NCBI RefSeq assembly: GCF_030695125.1
Contig: NZ_JAUYTP010000029.1
Coordinates: 310,001-374,000, forward strand
Length of the DNA: 64,000 nucleotides
Direction: 5' to 3'
Origin: Allobosea sp.
GTDB taxonomy: Bacteria; Pseudomonadota; Alphaproteobacteria; Rhizobiales; Beijerinckiaceae
Of this stretch, positions 10,583-20,391 are shown one piece after another (position 1 is the stretch's first letter; every line of letters starts with the position of its first letter). The notes below the pieces were generated by a model. The model saw nothing but the letters and a program-made list of their open reading frames with translations. It had not been told where the DNA came from and did not search any database. Position numbers and translations under genes: made by a program.

Positions 10583-11370
10583 CAACGCCCGACAGGACGT
10601 CTCCGATGGTCAACTGGCAGGCGATCGCCGCGATCTACCGCTTCGAGATGGCCCGCACCCTGCGCACGCCACTGCAGAGCGTCGTTTCGCCGGTGCTCTC
10701 GACCTCGCTATATTTCGTCGTCTTCGGCGCCGCCATCGGCTCGCGCATGCAGGCCATCGACGGCATCGCCTATGGCGCCTTCATCGTGCCCGGGCTGATC
10801 ATGCTGACGCTGCTCACCCAGAGCATCGCCAACGCCTCCTTCGCCATCTACTTCCCGAAATTCACCGGCACGATCTACGAACTGCTCTCCGCGCCCGTGG
10901 CCTGGTGGGAGGTGGTGATCGGCTATGTCGGCGCCGCCGCCACGAAATCCATGGTTCTGGGCCTGATCATCCTGCTCACCGCGACGCTGTTCGTGCCCAT
11001 CCGGATCGAGCATCCGCTCTGGATGCTGCTCTTCCTGGTGCTGACGGCGGTCACCTTCAGCCTGTTCGGCTTCATCGTCGGCATCTGGGCCGACGGCTTC
11101 GAGAAGCTGCAGGTCATCCCGCTTCTGGTGGTGACGCCCTTGGCCTTCCTCGGCGGCTCGTTCTACTCGATCGAGATGCTGCCGCCGCTCTGGCGCACGA
11201 TCGCGCTGTTCAACCCGGTCGTCTACCTGATCAGCGGCTTCCGCTGGAGCTTCTTCGGCATCGCCGATGTCGGGGTCGGCGTCAGCCTGGGCATGACGCT
11301 CGTCTTCCTCGCCATCTGCCTCGTCGCCACCGCCTGGATCTTCCGCACCGGCTACCGCCTCAAGAACTGA
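10579..11370 (+). CDS. ABC-2 type exporter permease
   Basis: A 263-residue permease with about six membrane helices and the ABC-2 signature region ([31 protein letters not shown]). It is the partner of the upstream ATPase in a drug, polyketide or polysaccharide exporter of DrrAB/YadH type. The ATG overlaps the ATPase stop (ATGA), implying translational coupling. If the ATPase is truly broken, this permease has no obvious local energising subunit. The substrate cannot be told from sequence. Confidence 0.88.
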
Positions 11371-11395
11371 GGCGATAGCCGGATCGTCGGAAACC

Positions 11396-12253
11396 TCAGC
11401 TGCTGCTGCGCGTCGCCTGCCAGTCCTGGCTCTGGCCTCCGGCCTCGTGGCGACCGGTCATGCGCCCCTCGGTGACGGTGCCGGTATAGCGCCGGCCATC
11501 GGCCATGAAGCTGATCTGGCTGCCCTGCATCTTGGCCTCCGAGATCGGCACCGCCTTGCCGCCGCGCGTCAGCGTGCCTTCGAGCATCTGGAAGCTCTGG
11601 GTCAGACGCAGATCGCCATCCCCGAGCCGCCAGGTGCCGGCGACCTTGGCGGGCACGATCCAGAAATGCGCCCGGCAGAAATTGACGCAGTTCTCCGCCA
11701 GAACCGCCGTCTCATCGGGCGTCCATTCATCCATCGTGAAGCTGTTGGAGACGACGCGCGTGCCGGGCTTCATGTCCAGCAGCGTCGGGCGCAGCCGCAG
11801 GTTGAGCTCGGGCAGCAGGAACAGCGTGACCACGGTCGCTTCCGAGAAGTCCGAGACGAAGATGTCCCCCTGGTCGAAGCGGACCTTGTCGGCCACGCCC
11901 TCGGCCTCGGCATTGCGCCGCGACAGGGTCACGAGATCGGGGTTGTACTCGATCCCGCGCGCGGTCAGGCCCCGCTTGGCGGCCGCGATGACCGTGCGCC
12001 CGTCGCCGGAGCCGAGATCGACCAGCTTGTCGTCCTTGGTGACCTTGGCCATGTCGAGCATGCGCTGGACCAGCGCATCCTGCGTCGGCACCCAGACGAC
12101 GTCCTTGCCGGCCTGTCCCGACTGCGGAACGTAGTCGGGGGCTGTCGTGGTCGCCTTCCCCGCCTGGGCGGGCTGGGCGTGGGGTTGGACGGCCCCCAGC
12201 GCGAAAATCGAGATCGCACAGGCTGCGGTCAGCATACGCAACGTCTTCATCAT
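11396..12253 (-). CDS. exported class I SAM-dependent methyltransferase-like protein
   Basis: 285 residues. Residues 1-30 form a signal peptide (MMKTLRMLTAACAISIFALGAVQPHAQ). A class I methyltransferase fold follows, with motif I LVDLGSGDGRT at 78-87, the acidic E102 of GIEYNP and motif II/III around GDIFVSDFSE. A C-terminal beta-rich extension (about 205-285) lacks a known name. A periplasmic location is odd because SAM is cytosolic. Either the leader is a membrane anchor facing in, or the fold is reused. An AGGAGAG box precedes the ATG at 12253, which overlaps the stop of the upstream permease gene (ATGA), so the two are translationally coupled. Confidence 0.82.
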   Translation of the reverse strand: MMKTLRMLTAACAISIFALGAVQPHAQPAQAGKATTTAPDYVPQSGQAGKDVVWVPTQDALVQRMLDMAKVTKDDKLVDLGSGDGRTVIAAAKRGLTARGIEYNPDLVTLSRRNAEAEGVADKVRFDQGDIFVSDFSEATVVTLFLLPELNLRLRPTLLDMKPGTRVVSNSFTMDEWTPDETAVLAENCVNFCRAHFWIVPAKVAGTWRLGDGDLRLTQSFQMLEGTLTRGGKAVPISEAKMQGSQISFMADGRRYTGTVTEGRMTGRHEAGGQSQDWQATRSSS

Positions 12254-13656
12254 CTCTCTCCTGGTTGAACGAGGATCGGTTCTTGCGGGCGCGCGATGGA
12301 AGGCCTGTCGGCGAGCGCCGGGGCCTCGCCTTCGATCCCGGCCCGCGGGCTCTGGAACAGCAGCAGCGGCAGGCCGGCCAGCACGACCGCCAGCCCGATC
12401 AACGCGCCGTTGCCGGTGTAGGCGAGGCTCGCATGCAGCATGTAGACGCAGCTCAGGCAAAACAGCGCCGGCGTCAGCGGATAAAGCGGCACGCGGAACG
12501 GCAGCGCCCGGTTCGGCTCCCGCCAGCGCAGGATCGGCAAGGCCAGGCCCACCAGCAGCAGGAAGGCCCAGAAAACCGGCGCGCTGTAGTCGACCATCGC
12601 CTGGAAGCCGTCGCGGCTGGCCGCTCCGAGCGCGACCAGGAGAAGCGCGACGGCGCCCTGCGCGAGCAGCCCGTTGGCCGGCGCCCGCCCGCGCTGGTCC
12701 CACTCGCCGACGCGCGGCAGCAGGGTGATGTCGCGCGCCATGGCGAAATAGACCCGCGCGCCGGTGAAGATCGTCGCGTTGAGCGTCGACAGCGCCGCCA
12801 CGACGATGGCGGCGCTGACGATATACGCCCCGGTCTCGCCGGCGACGAGCCGCATCATGTCGGTCGCGACCGCCTTCGAACCGCGCAGGCCGTCCAGCCC
12901 GAGAATGGCCAGCAGCGCCGCATTGGCCAGGAGGTAGAGCGTCACCAGAACGGCCGTGCCGATCACCAGCACGCGCGCCATGTTGCGGCCGGGATTGCGC
13001 AACTCGCCCGAGAGATAGGCCGCCTCGTTCCAGCCGCCATAGGTCAGGAGCACGAAGATCATCGCCAGGCCGAGCGCCGCCGTTGGTGGCGCGGTCGCCA
13101 CCGGCGGCACCGGGGCGCCGGCGCTGCCGAGGAACCCCCAGACGATGATCGCGGCGATGAGCCCGACCTCGATGAAGGTGACGACGATCTGCAGCGTCTT
13201 GCTCTGCAAGGTGCCGATGACGTTCAGCGTGGTCAGCGCCACGATCGCCAGCGCGGCATAGATCGCCGAGCCGTAGGGACCGAGCGGCAGGATCTGGGCG
13301 GCATAGTCGCCGAGAACGAAGGCCACCGCCGCGATCGCGCCGGTCTGGATCACCGAGCCACGCGCCCAGCCGAACAGCACCGCCATCGGCCGACCATAGG
13401 CGCGTCCGAGAAAATGATATTCGCCCCCGGCATGCGGATGGGCGGCGGCGAGTTCGGCGTAACAGAGTGCTCCGATCAGCGTGACGAGGCCGCCGGCGAC
13501 CCAGACGCCGAGAAAGGCCGCCTCGCTGCCGACGCTCCCGGCGACGAGGGACGGCGTTTTGAAGATACCGATGCCGACGACGATGCCGACCATGATAGTC
13601 ACCGCATCGAACACCGACAGGGTCGGTTGCGGATCGGCCTTGTTGAACTCTGACAA
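12250..13656 (-). CDS. APC-family amino acid permease
   Basis: A 468-residue inner-membrane transporter with about 12 helices. The N-terminus TIMVGIVVGIGIFKTPSLVAG is the conserved APC helix 1 with the broken GIGIF motif that binds the amino-acid backbone. It resembles the LAT/SLC7-like branch of amino acid:cation or exchange transporters. TTG 13656 is the start, preceded by a strong AGAGGGGG box. It is followed by, and overlaps, the exported methyltransferase-like gene. The substrate is unknown. Confidence 0.88.
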   Translation of the reverse strand: MSEFNKADPQPTLSVFDAVTIMVGIVVGIGIFKTPSLVAGSVGSEAAFLGVWVAGGLVTLIGALCYAELAAAHPHAGGEYHFLGRAYGRPMAVLFGWARGSVIQTGAIAAVAFVLGDYAAQILPLGPYGSAIYAALAIVALTTLNVIGTLQSKTLQIVVTFIEVGLIAAIIVWGFLGSAGAPVPPVATAPPTAALGLAMIFVLLTYGGWNEAAYLSGELRNPGRNMARVLVIGTAVLVTLYLLANAALLAILGLDGLRGSKAVATDMMRLVAGETGAYIVSAAIVVAALSTLNATIFTGARVYFAMARDITLLPRVGEWDQRGRAPANGLLAQGAVALLLVALGAASRDGFQAMVDYSAPVFWAFLLLVGLALPILRWREPNRALPFRVPLYPLTPALFCLSCVYMLHASLAYTGNGALIGLAVVLAGLPLLLFQSPRAGIEGEAPALADRPSIARPQEPILVQPGER

Positions 13657-13808
13657 ATTGGCCCCCTCTGCGAAAGTCGCGCAGAGGGGAACGCATCAAT
13701 GCGGCGGAGGACACCCCATCCCGCTTCACGAAGCCGTTCGATTTGATCACGGGAACGTGAACGCGCACTTTTGGAGCGTTGATTCGAGCGGTGGGCCGTG
13801 AGCGGGCC

Positions 13809-15491
13809 TCAGGCGGCCTTCATGTCCGCGAAGAACGTGCCCACCGCGCCGCGCAGCACCTGCGCCTCGCGCGCCAGGTTTTCGGCCGTCGTCAGCGCCC
13901 GGTTGGCCGACAGCATCGCCGATTGCGAGGTCGCGGTCACGCTGGCCATCTGATGCGCCACGCCCGCCGTTCCCGATGCCGTCGCCTGGGCGCTGACGGC
14001 GATCTCGGAGGTCGCCATCATCTGCTGCGAGGTTGACCCGGCGATCGCGACGGTGTGCTGCGCGACCTCGCCCATGACCCGGGCGATGGTCCCGATCGCC
14101 GCCACCGCGCCTTGCGTCTCGGTTTCGAACACCGCGATCCGCGCCGCGATCTCGTCGGTGGCCTGGGCCGTGCGGCTGGCGAGCAGCTTCACCTCGCCGG
14201 CGACGACGGCAAAGCCGCGCCCGGCCTCGCCGGCCCTTGCCGCCTCGATCGTCGCGTTCAACGCCAGCAGATTGGTCTGCGCGGCGATCTCGCGGATCAG
14301 GCCGAGGACGCGCGCGATGCTGTCGGCGGCGCCCAGCAGATTCGAGACCGTGGCCCCGGCGCGGGCTGCGTCCTCGGCAGCGGTTCTGACGACGCTGTCG
14401 GTATGGGCGATGCGATCGGCGATATCGGCGATGGATTCGGAGAGCTCCTCGGACGCCGCCGCGATCGAGCCGACATTGTCGGAGGCGTCGAGGGCCGCGC
14501 CGCGGGCCTCGTCGGCCTGCGCGGTGGCGCTGATCGCCACCGCATTGAGGCTGCGGGCGGTCTCCTCCATCTCGTCGACGCTGATGCGCACCGTATCGAG
14601 CACCGCGTCGATGCGGACATTGAACTCGGCCGTCAGCTCTTCGCGCCTCGCATGCCGACGCAAACGAGCCGCATCCTGGGCCTGCATGTCCTGCTCCAGC
14701 GCGGCCCGCGCCAGCGCCGTCTCATGGAACACCACGACGGACCGCGCCATGTCGCCGATCTCGTTGCGCTGGTGGAGCGAGGGGATGTCCGCGAGGGGCT
14801 CGCCCCGCGCGAGGCGTTCCATCGTCAGGGCGAGGCGACGCAGCGGGCGGGCGACGCGGTAGTGCACCAGTGGCACCGCCACGCCCAGCCCCAGCACGAT
14901 CAGCAGGCCGCCGCCAACCGCCTGCAGCCAAACGGCGTCGCGCTGCAACAGCTCCCGCTCCGCTGCGGTGGCTGCGGAGAGGCTCTCATTGCGCGCCGCC
15001 GCCTGCTTCAGCGTGGCGTTCAGCGCCTTGCGGTTGTTGCGGTTGTCCTCGTTGTTGCCGAATTCGGAGGCTGCCGCCGGGCCCTGCTCGCGGCCGCGCC
15101 GGACCAGTTCGGTGCGGAATTCGATGAAGGCCACGAGCTGGGCGGAAACGGCCGCGTAGACAGCCTTGTGCTCAGGCGGCACCAGCCTGCGCGCGCTGGC
15201 GATGAGCTTGGCGATTTCGTCGAGATTGGCCAGAAGCGGGACGGCGAAACGTTCGGCGTCCTGCGCATCGGCGCTCATGTAGATGCCCCGCGATTCCATG
15301 ACGACGGCATTGACCAGGCCGTTGACCCGCTCGGCGACGAGGGTGCGCTGTGAAACGATATCCATCTCGTTGGACAGGGCGGCATAGCGCGACAGGGTCA
15401 GCACGCCGATGCCCACGACCAGCCCCGCGGCGAGGGCAAACACTCCAAAGGCGCAGAGGATCGACGTCGATATCTTGTGCAGGCCGAACAT
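13809..15491 (-). CDS. methyl-accepting chemotaxis protein
   Basis: A 560-residue chemoreceptor. TM1 is near residues 10-32 and a periplasmic helical ligand domain spans about 33-190. TM2 ([19 protein letters not shown]) follows at about 190-210, then a HAMP domain to about 265. The long cytoplasmic signalling helix has the highly conserved tip around [38 protein letters not shown], where CheA/CheW bind. GGAAG precedes the ATG at 15491. No che genes are near, so it is an orphan receptor. The ligand is not predictable. Confidence 0.93.
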   Translation of the reverse strand: MFGLHKISTSILCAFGVFALAAGLVVGIGVLTLSRYAALSNEMDIVSQRTLVAERVNGLVNAVVMESRGIYMSADAQDAERFAVPLLANLDEIAKLIASARRLVPPEHKAVYAAVSAQLVAFIEFRTELVRRGREQGPAAASEFGNNEDNRNNRKALNATLKQAAARNESLSAATAAERELLQRDAVWLQAVGGGLLIVLGLGVAVPLVHYRVARPLRRLALTMERLARGEPLADIPSLHQRNEIGDMARSVVVFHETALARAALEQDMQAQDAARLRRHARREELTAEFNVRIDAVLDTVRISVDEMEETARSLNAVAISATAQADEARGAALDASDNVGSIAAASEELSESIADIADRIAHTDSVVRTAAEDAARAGATVSNLLGAADSIARVLGLIREIAAQTNLLALNATIEAARAGEAGRGFAVVAGEVKLLASRTAQATDEIAARIAVFETETQGAVAAIGTIARVMGEVAQHTVAIAGSTSQQMMATSEIAVSAQATASGTAGVAHQMASVTATSQSAMLSANRALTTAENLAREAQVLRGAVGTFFADMKAA

Positions 15492-15616
15492 CGCTTCAGC
15501 TTCCGGTCGAGACGCAACTCATCCCGCGTCGCTCGCAAGATGCCTCTAAACCGTTAAGGCTAACTAACCTAACGGCACGGGATCAAGGCAGGCGGCCTGC
15601 GCGCCTGCGCACGAGC

Positions 15617-15646
15617 GCCCAACACACCGCCCAACACACCGCCCAA
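15617..15646. repeat. 12-bp tandem repeat, 2.5 copies
   Basis: GCCCAACACACC at 15617-15628 and 15629-15640, then GCCCAA. Lies between the chemoreceptor and prfC starts; no function seen. Confidence 0.6.
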
Positions 15647-15707
15647 GACCGGCAAAGACCGGCCCGCTGATTGACTTCGCAGCCCCCATCCTGTTCTCAC
15701 AACCGCC

Positions 15708-17330
<1,623 letters not shown>

Positions 17331-17390
17331 GAACCCGGCATGTGAGCCCTGTGGCTTTAGGGCCACAGGAAGGCGAAGGCTCGTTTCGAT

Positions 17391-17404
17391 TTGATCCCGG
17401 TCAA
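17391..17404. promoter_or_regulatory. FNR/FixK-type box upstream of ompW
   Basis: TTGATCCCGGTCAA fits TTGA-N6-TCAA and also TTGAT-N4-GTCAA exactly. The dyad extends to 7-bp arms, GATTTGA 17388-17394 and TCAAATC 17401-17407. The centre is about 95 bases before the OmpW ATG. Confidence 0.65.
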
Positions 17405-17492
17405 ATCAATTGGGGCGGGATTGGGGCTGTTGGGGACATGAGCTGCGGGCGCCCTCGCGCATCGCGCTCGATGATCCCTGGGGGCTTTCGCC

Positions 17493-18170
17493 ATGTCACG
17501 CCATCTTCGCCTTTCCCTCTGCGCTGCGCTGCTCGCCGGCACGGCCCTGACCTCCACGCAAGCCGCCGATCTGCCTTCGGCCAAGACCGCGCCGATCCTG
17601 ACGCAGTGGAGCCCGTGGATGATCCGCGGCCGCGCCCTCTTCGTGATTCCGCAGGAAAGCGCCAAGCTCAAGCTCGGCGGCGCGCCGATCCTCGGTGGCG
17701 ATGTCGACATCTCGAACTCGGTCGTTCCCGAGCTCGACATCACCTACTTCTTCACCAGGAACATCGCCGTCGAACTCGTCCTCGGCGTCACCCCGCATAA
17801 TGTGAAGGGCTCCGGCACGCTCGCCGGCGCCCGCATCGGTTCGGCCTGGCTGCTGCCGCCGACCCTGATGCTGCAGTATCACTTCACCGATCTCGGCGCC
17901 TTCAAGCCCTATGTCGGCGTCGGCGTGAACTACACGGTGTTCTTCAACGAGAAGGCCAAGGGCGGCTTCACCAATTTCGATCTGAAGGACAGCTTCGGCC
18001 TCGCCCTCCAGGTCGGCTTCGACTACATGATCGACAAGAACTGGGGCATCAACTTCGACGTGAAGAAGGTCTTCCTCGAGCCCAAGGTCAAGGTCAACAA
18101 CGGCCTCATCACCGGCAAGGTCAAGATCGACCCCTGGATGATCGGCACCGGCGTCACCTATCGCTTCTGA
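17493..18170 (+). CDS. OmpW family outer-membrane protein
   Basis: A 225-residue eight-stranded outer-membrane beta-barrel. The signal peptide ends near TSTQAAD. The OmpW pattern is clear: WMIRGRALFVIPQESA at the start of the barrel, PELDITYFFTRNIAVELVLGVTPH, LMLQYHF…FKPYVGVGVNYTVFF, WGINFDVKKVFLEPK and a terminal aromatic (VTYRF). It probably passes small hydrophobic molecules. An FNR/FixK-like dyad in its leader suggests oxygen control, and a strong terminator follows. Confidence 0.93.
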   Translation: MSRHLRLSLCAALLAGTALTSTQAADLPSAKTAPILTQWSPWMIRGRALFVIPQESAKLKLGGAPILGGDVDISNSVVPELDITYFFTRNIAVELVLGVTPHNVKGSGTLAGARIGSAWLLPPTLMLQYHFTDLGAFKPYVGVGVNYTVFFNEKAKGGFTNFDLKDSFGLALQVGFDYMIDKNWGINFDVKKVFLEPKVKVNNGLITGKVKIDPWMIGTGVTYRF

Positions 18171-18227
18171 TTCAAGCGTTCGGCTGGGGGGCTGAAGGCT
18201 GGGGGGCAACGCCGCCTGGCGGAGAAA

Positions 18228-18252
18228 GGGAGCGGCTCGCCGCTCCCTTTTT
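18228..18252 (+). terminator. rho-independent terminator after ompW
   Basis: GGGAGCGG (18228-18235), loop CTCG, CCGCTCCC (18240-18247), TTTTT. Lies between convergent ompW and the Lrp gene. AAA before the stem gives it a weaker tail on the other strand, so it may serve both. Confidence 0.88.
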
Positions 18253-18263
18253 CGTTGCACCGC

Positions 18264-18743
18264 TCAGCGACCGGTCGTCGCAAAGCCGAGCGGGATCGCC
18301 GTCGTCGATTTCAGCTCCTCCATTGCGAACATCGAGGTCACGTCATTGAGATCGATGCGCGAGATCAGCTTCTTGTAGAGCACGTCATAGGCCGCGATAT
18401 CCGGGACGCAGGCCTTGAGCAGGTAGTCGATCTCGCCGCTCATCCGGTAGAAATCGACGATCTCCGGCAGGTCATGCACGGCGGCGTGGAAGCGTTCGAG
18501 CCACTCCATCGAATGCCGCGCCGTCTTGACCGCGATGAACACGGTGACGCCCGCCTGCAGCTTGCTCCGGTCGAGCAGCGCGACGCGCTTGCGGATGTAG
18601 CCGGCGGCTTCCAGCTTCTGCACCCGCCGCCAGCACGGCGTCGCGGACAATCCGACCGCCTCCGACAACTCGGCCAGCGGCAGGCTCGCATCCTCCTGCA
18701 GACAGGCCAGAATGCGCAGATCGAAGCCATCGAGCTTGGCCAT
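18264..18743 (-). CDS. Lrp/AsnC family transcriptional regulator
   Basis: A 159-residue Lrp-type regulator. The N-terminal winged HTH (LDGFDLRILACLQEDASLPLAELSEAVGLSATPCWRRVQKLEAAGYI) is followed by the RAM/AsnC ligand domain (about 65-150) ending TTAIPLGF. GGGAGG lies just upstream of the ATG at 18743; an upstream in-frame extension to 18878 is rejected. It is divergent from a cysteine dioxygenase gene 188 bases away, so cysteine-responsive control of that gene, as known for Lrp-type regulators beside cdo genes, is likely but inferred. Confidence 0.9.
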   Translation of the reverse strand: MAKLDGFDLRILACLQEDASLPLAELSEAVGLSATPCWRRVQKLEAAGYIRKRVALLDRSKLQAGVTVFIAVKTARHSMEWLERFHAAVHDLPEIVDFYRMSGEIDYLLKACVPDIAAYDVLYKKLISRIDLNDVTSMFAMEELKSTTAIPLGFATTGR

Positions 18744-18761
18744 GAACCCTCCCGGAAAACG

Positions 18762-18804
18762 GAAACTGAATGTCGCGATCTCGATAGAAAGCGCAATCAG
18801 TTTC
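18762..18804. promoter_or_regulatory. inverted repeat in the Lrp / cysteine dioxygenase intergenic region
   Basis: Arms GAAACTGA (18762-18769) and TCAGTTTC (18797-18804), perfect over 8 bp and 35 bp apart centre to centre, within an AT-richer patch. Candidate site for the Lrp protein. Confidence 0.45.
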
Positions 18805-18930
18805 TCAAAAAACTGCCGGTGACGCCAGAGAATTTCGAATTTCGTCGACGCGCCCGCCAGAACGCAAACCCGTTCCACCCCGTTCCGCTTATGCTCTTAG
18901 CCAACGACGAAATCGGACTGGAGCGACGGC

Positions 18931-19452
18931 ATGCAGGGTTTTCTGAACGCGGAGCGGCGCGGTGCCGTCCTCGCCAACCTGCGCACCGACGAGGGCACGC
19001 TGTCGCGCGACTATCTCGCCGCCGCCCGCTCGGTCCTGCGCGAACTTGTCGCGCTGCCCGATCTCGTTGCGCGCCTGCCGCTTGAGCGCAATCCCGGCGG
19101 CTACACCCGCAATCTGCTGGCCGGCAATGAGGCCGTCAGCGTCTGGGCGATCGTCTGGGCGGCCGGCGCGACCACCTGCATCCATGACCACCACTGCTCC
19201 TGCTGCTTCGGCGTCGTCAGCGGCACCGTCACCGAGACGTGGTATCGCGCCATCGACGCGCAGCGCGCCGTCGTGACGGAGCAGCATGACCGCCAGCCCG
19301 GCTATGTCGCCTGCATGCTGCCGACCGGCCCCAACATCCACCGCATGCGCAATCTCGGAACTGAAGACGCGATCTCGATCCACATCTACGGCTTCGACCA
19401 CGAGGCCCACGCCTCCTCGATCGAGACGCAATACACCGCCGTCGAGGGCTGA
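18931..19452 (+). CDS. cysteine dioxygenase family protein
   Basis: A 173-residue cupin of the type I cysteine dioxygenase family, which oxidises cysteine to cysteine sulfinate with O2 and Fe(II). The three iron ligands are H85 and H87 in CIHDHHCSCCFG and H137 in PNIHRM. The RNPGGYTRNLL segment carries the substrate-carboxylate arginine seen in the family. A related 3-mercaptopropionate dioxygenase activity is possible. It is divergent from an Lrp-type regulator; a cystathionine/methionine-type PLP enzyme lies 1 kb away. Confidence 0.88.
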   Translation: MQGFLNAERRGAVLANLRTDEGTLSRDYLAAARSVLRELVALPDLVARLPLERNPGGYTRNLLAGNEAVSVWAIVWAAGATTCIHDHHCSCCFGVVSGTVTETWYRAIDAQRAVVTEQHDRQPGYVACMLPTGPNIHRMRNLGTEDAISIHIYGFDHEAHASSIETQYTAVEG

Positions 19453-19472
19453 CGTTTCGTCGAAACAACCTC

Positions 19473-19593
19473 AGCCCTCATCCTGAGGAGCCATTTCGCC
19501 AGAAATGGCGTCTCGAAGGATGCGTCAGGAGGCTCCCGAACGGCTGGAGCATCCTTCGAGACGCCGCTGACGTGGCTCCTCAGGATGAGGGCT
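19473..19593. repeat. palindromic intergenic repeat, family A, copy 2
   Basis: Same outer 16-bp arms (19473-19488 and 19578-19593) and inner GCGTCTCGAAGGATG / complement as the copy at 4051. The inner loop sequence differs (an extra CATTTCGCCAGAAATG hairpin). Confidence 0.9.
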
Positions 19594-19697
19594 GCGGGGC
19601 TGATCGCCTTGGCGTCCCGCGCGGGGACAAGCCGCCCCGCCAATCCCCGCTCGCATGCCCCCGGCGATGATGGCCCCTCGTCACGAGGGAGCCCGCC

Positions 19698-20282
19698 ATG
19701 CCGATGCGAGGATCAAGCGCAACCGCAGCGCCGGTGCAGCCCGCAGCCCTGTCCGTCACCACGGAGCGCCTGCTGCGCCTCGCGCCGGCCGGCAAGCGCG
19801 CGATCGTCGAGGGTATCGCCGCCGATTTCGACAGGCTGGCGGCCGCCGCCGACATCACCACGCGCCTGCGGCTCTGTCATCTGCTGGCCCAGGCGGCCCA
19901 TGAGACCGACCGCCTCCGCACGCTGGAGGAGTATGGCGGCCCGGCCTATTTCGCCCGCTATGACGGCCGCAGCGATCTCGGCAACACGAAAGCCGGCGAC
20001 GGCGCGCGCTATCATGGCCGCGGCATCTTCCAGCTCACCGGCCGCGCCAATTACCGCCGCTACGGCGCCCTGATCGGTCTGGATCTCGAGGGCTCGCCCG
20101 AACGGGCGAAGGAGCCGGCGGTCTCGCTTGCCATCGCCTTCGCCTATTGGCGCGACCGCGGCTGCAACGCGGCCGCCGATGCCGACGACATCGTCGCGGT
20201 GACCCGGCTGATCAATGGCGGGCGCAGCGGACTGGCGCAGCGCGCCCAGTTGCTGGCGCTGGCGAAGACGATCTGGGTGTAG
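19698..20282 (+). CDS. glycoside hydrolase family 19 (chitinase/lysozyme-like) protein
   Basis: A 194-residue GH19-fold enzyme of the endolysin-like short type. AAHETDRLRTLEEYGG carries the catalytic Glu of the HET motif, and ARYHGRGIFQLTGRANYRRYG is the conserved substrate cleft. SLAIAFAYWRDRGCN and VTRLINGG complete the pattern. It probably cleaves peptidoglycan or chitin-like glycans. No signal peptide or phage genes are near, so export and role are unclear; a domesticated prophage lysin is possible. GAGG precedes the ATG at 19698. Confidence 0.85.
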   Translation: MPMRGSSATAAPVQPAALSVTTERLLRLAPAGKRAIVEGIAADFDRLAAAADITTRLRLCHLLAQAAHETDRLRTLEEYGGPAYFARYDGRSDLGNTKAGDGARYHGRGIFQLTGRANYRRYGALIGLDLEGSPERAKEPAVSLAIAFAYWRDRGCNAAADADDIVAVTRLINGGRSGLAQRAQLLALAKTIWV

Positions 20283-20292
20283 CGCCGCTCCC

Positions 20293-20390
20293 CGTCATTG
20301 CGAGGAGCGCAGCGACGAAGCAATCCAGAGGCCGCGCGCTCGACGTCCTCCTGGATGGCTTCGCTTCGCTCGCAATGACGGTTCCGTCTT
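20293..20390. repeat. palindromic intergenic repeat, family C
   Basis: Starts CGTCATTGCGAGGAGCG, with AAGCAATCCAG, and ends CTGGATGGCTTCG…CGCAATGACG. Inverted arms pair over most of the length. It lies between the GH19 gene and the convergent PLP-enzyme gene. Confidence 0.88.
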
Positions 20391-20391
20391 T

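Noticed and set aside
11396..13768. A single 790-residue minus-strand protein joining the methyltransferase to upstream sequence
   Set aside because: The upstream part is an out-of-frame Arg-rich reading of the APC permease gene; AGGAGAG and the signal peptide fix the real start at 12253.
17348..17369. Strong terminator after prfC
   Set aside because: The 8-bp stem is perfect but no T-run follows, so it is mentioned only within the prfC entry.
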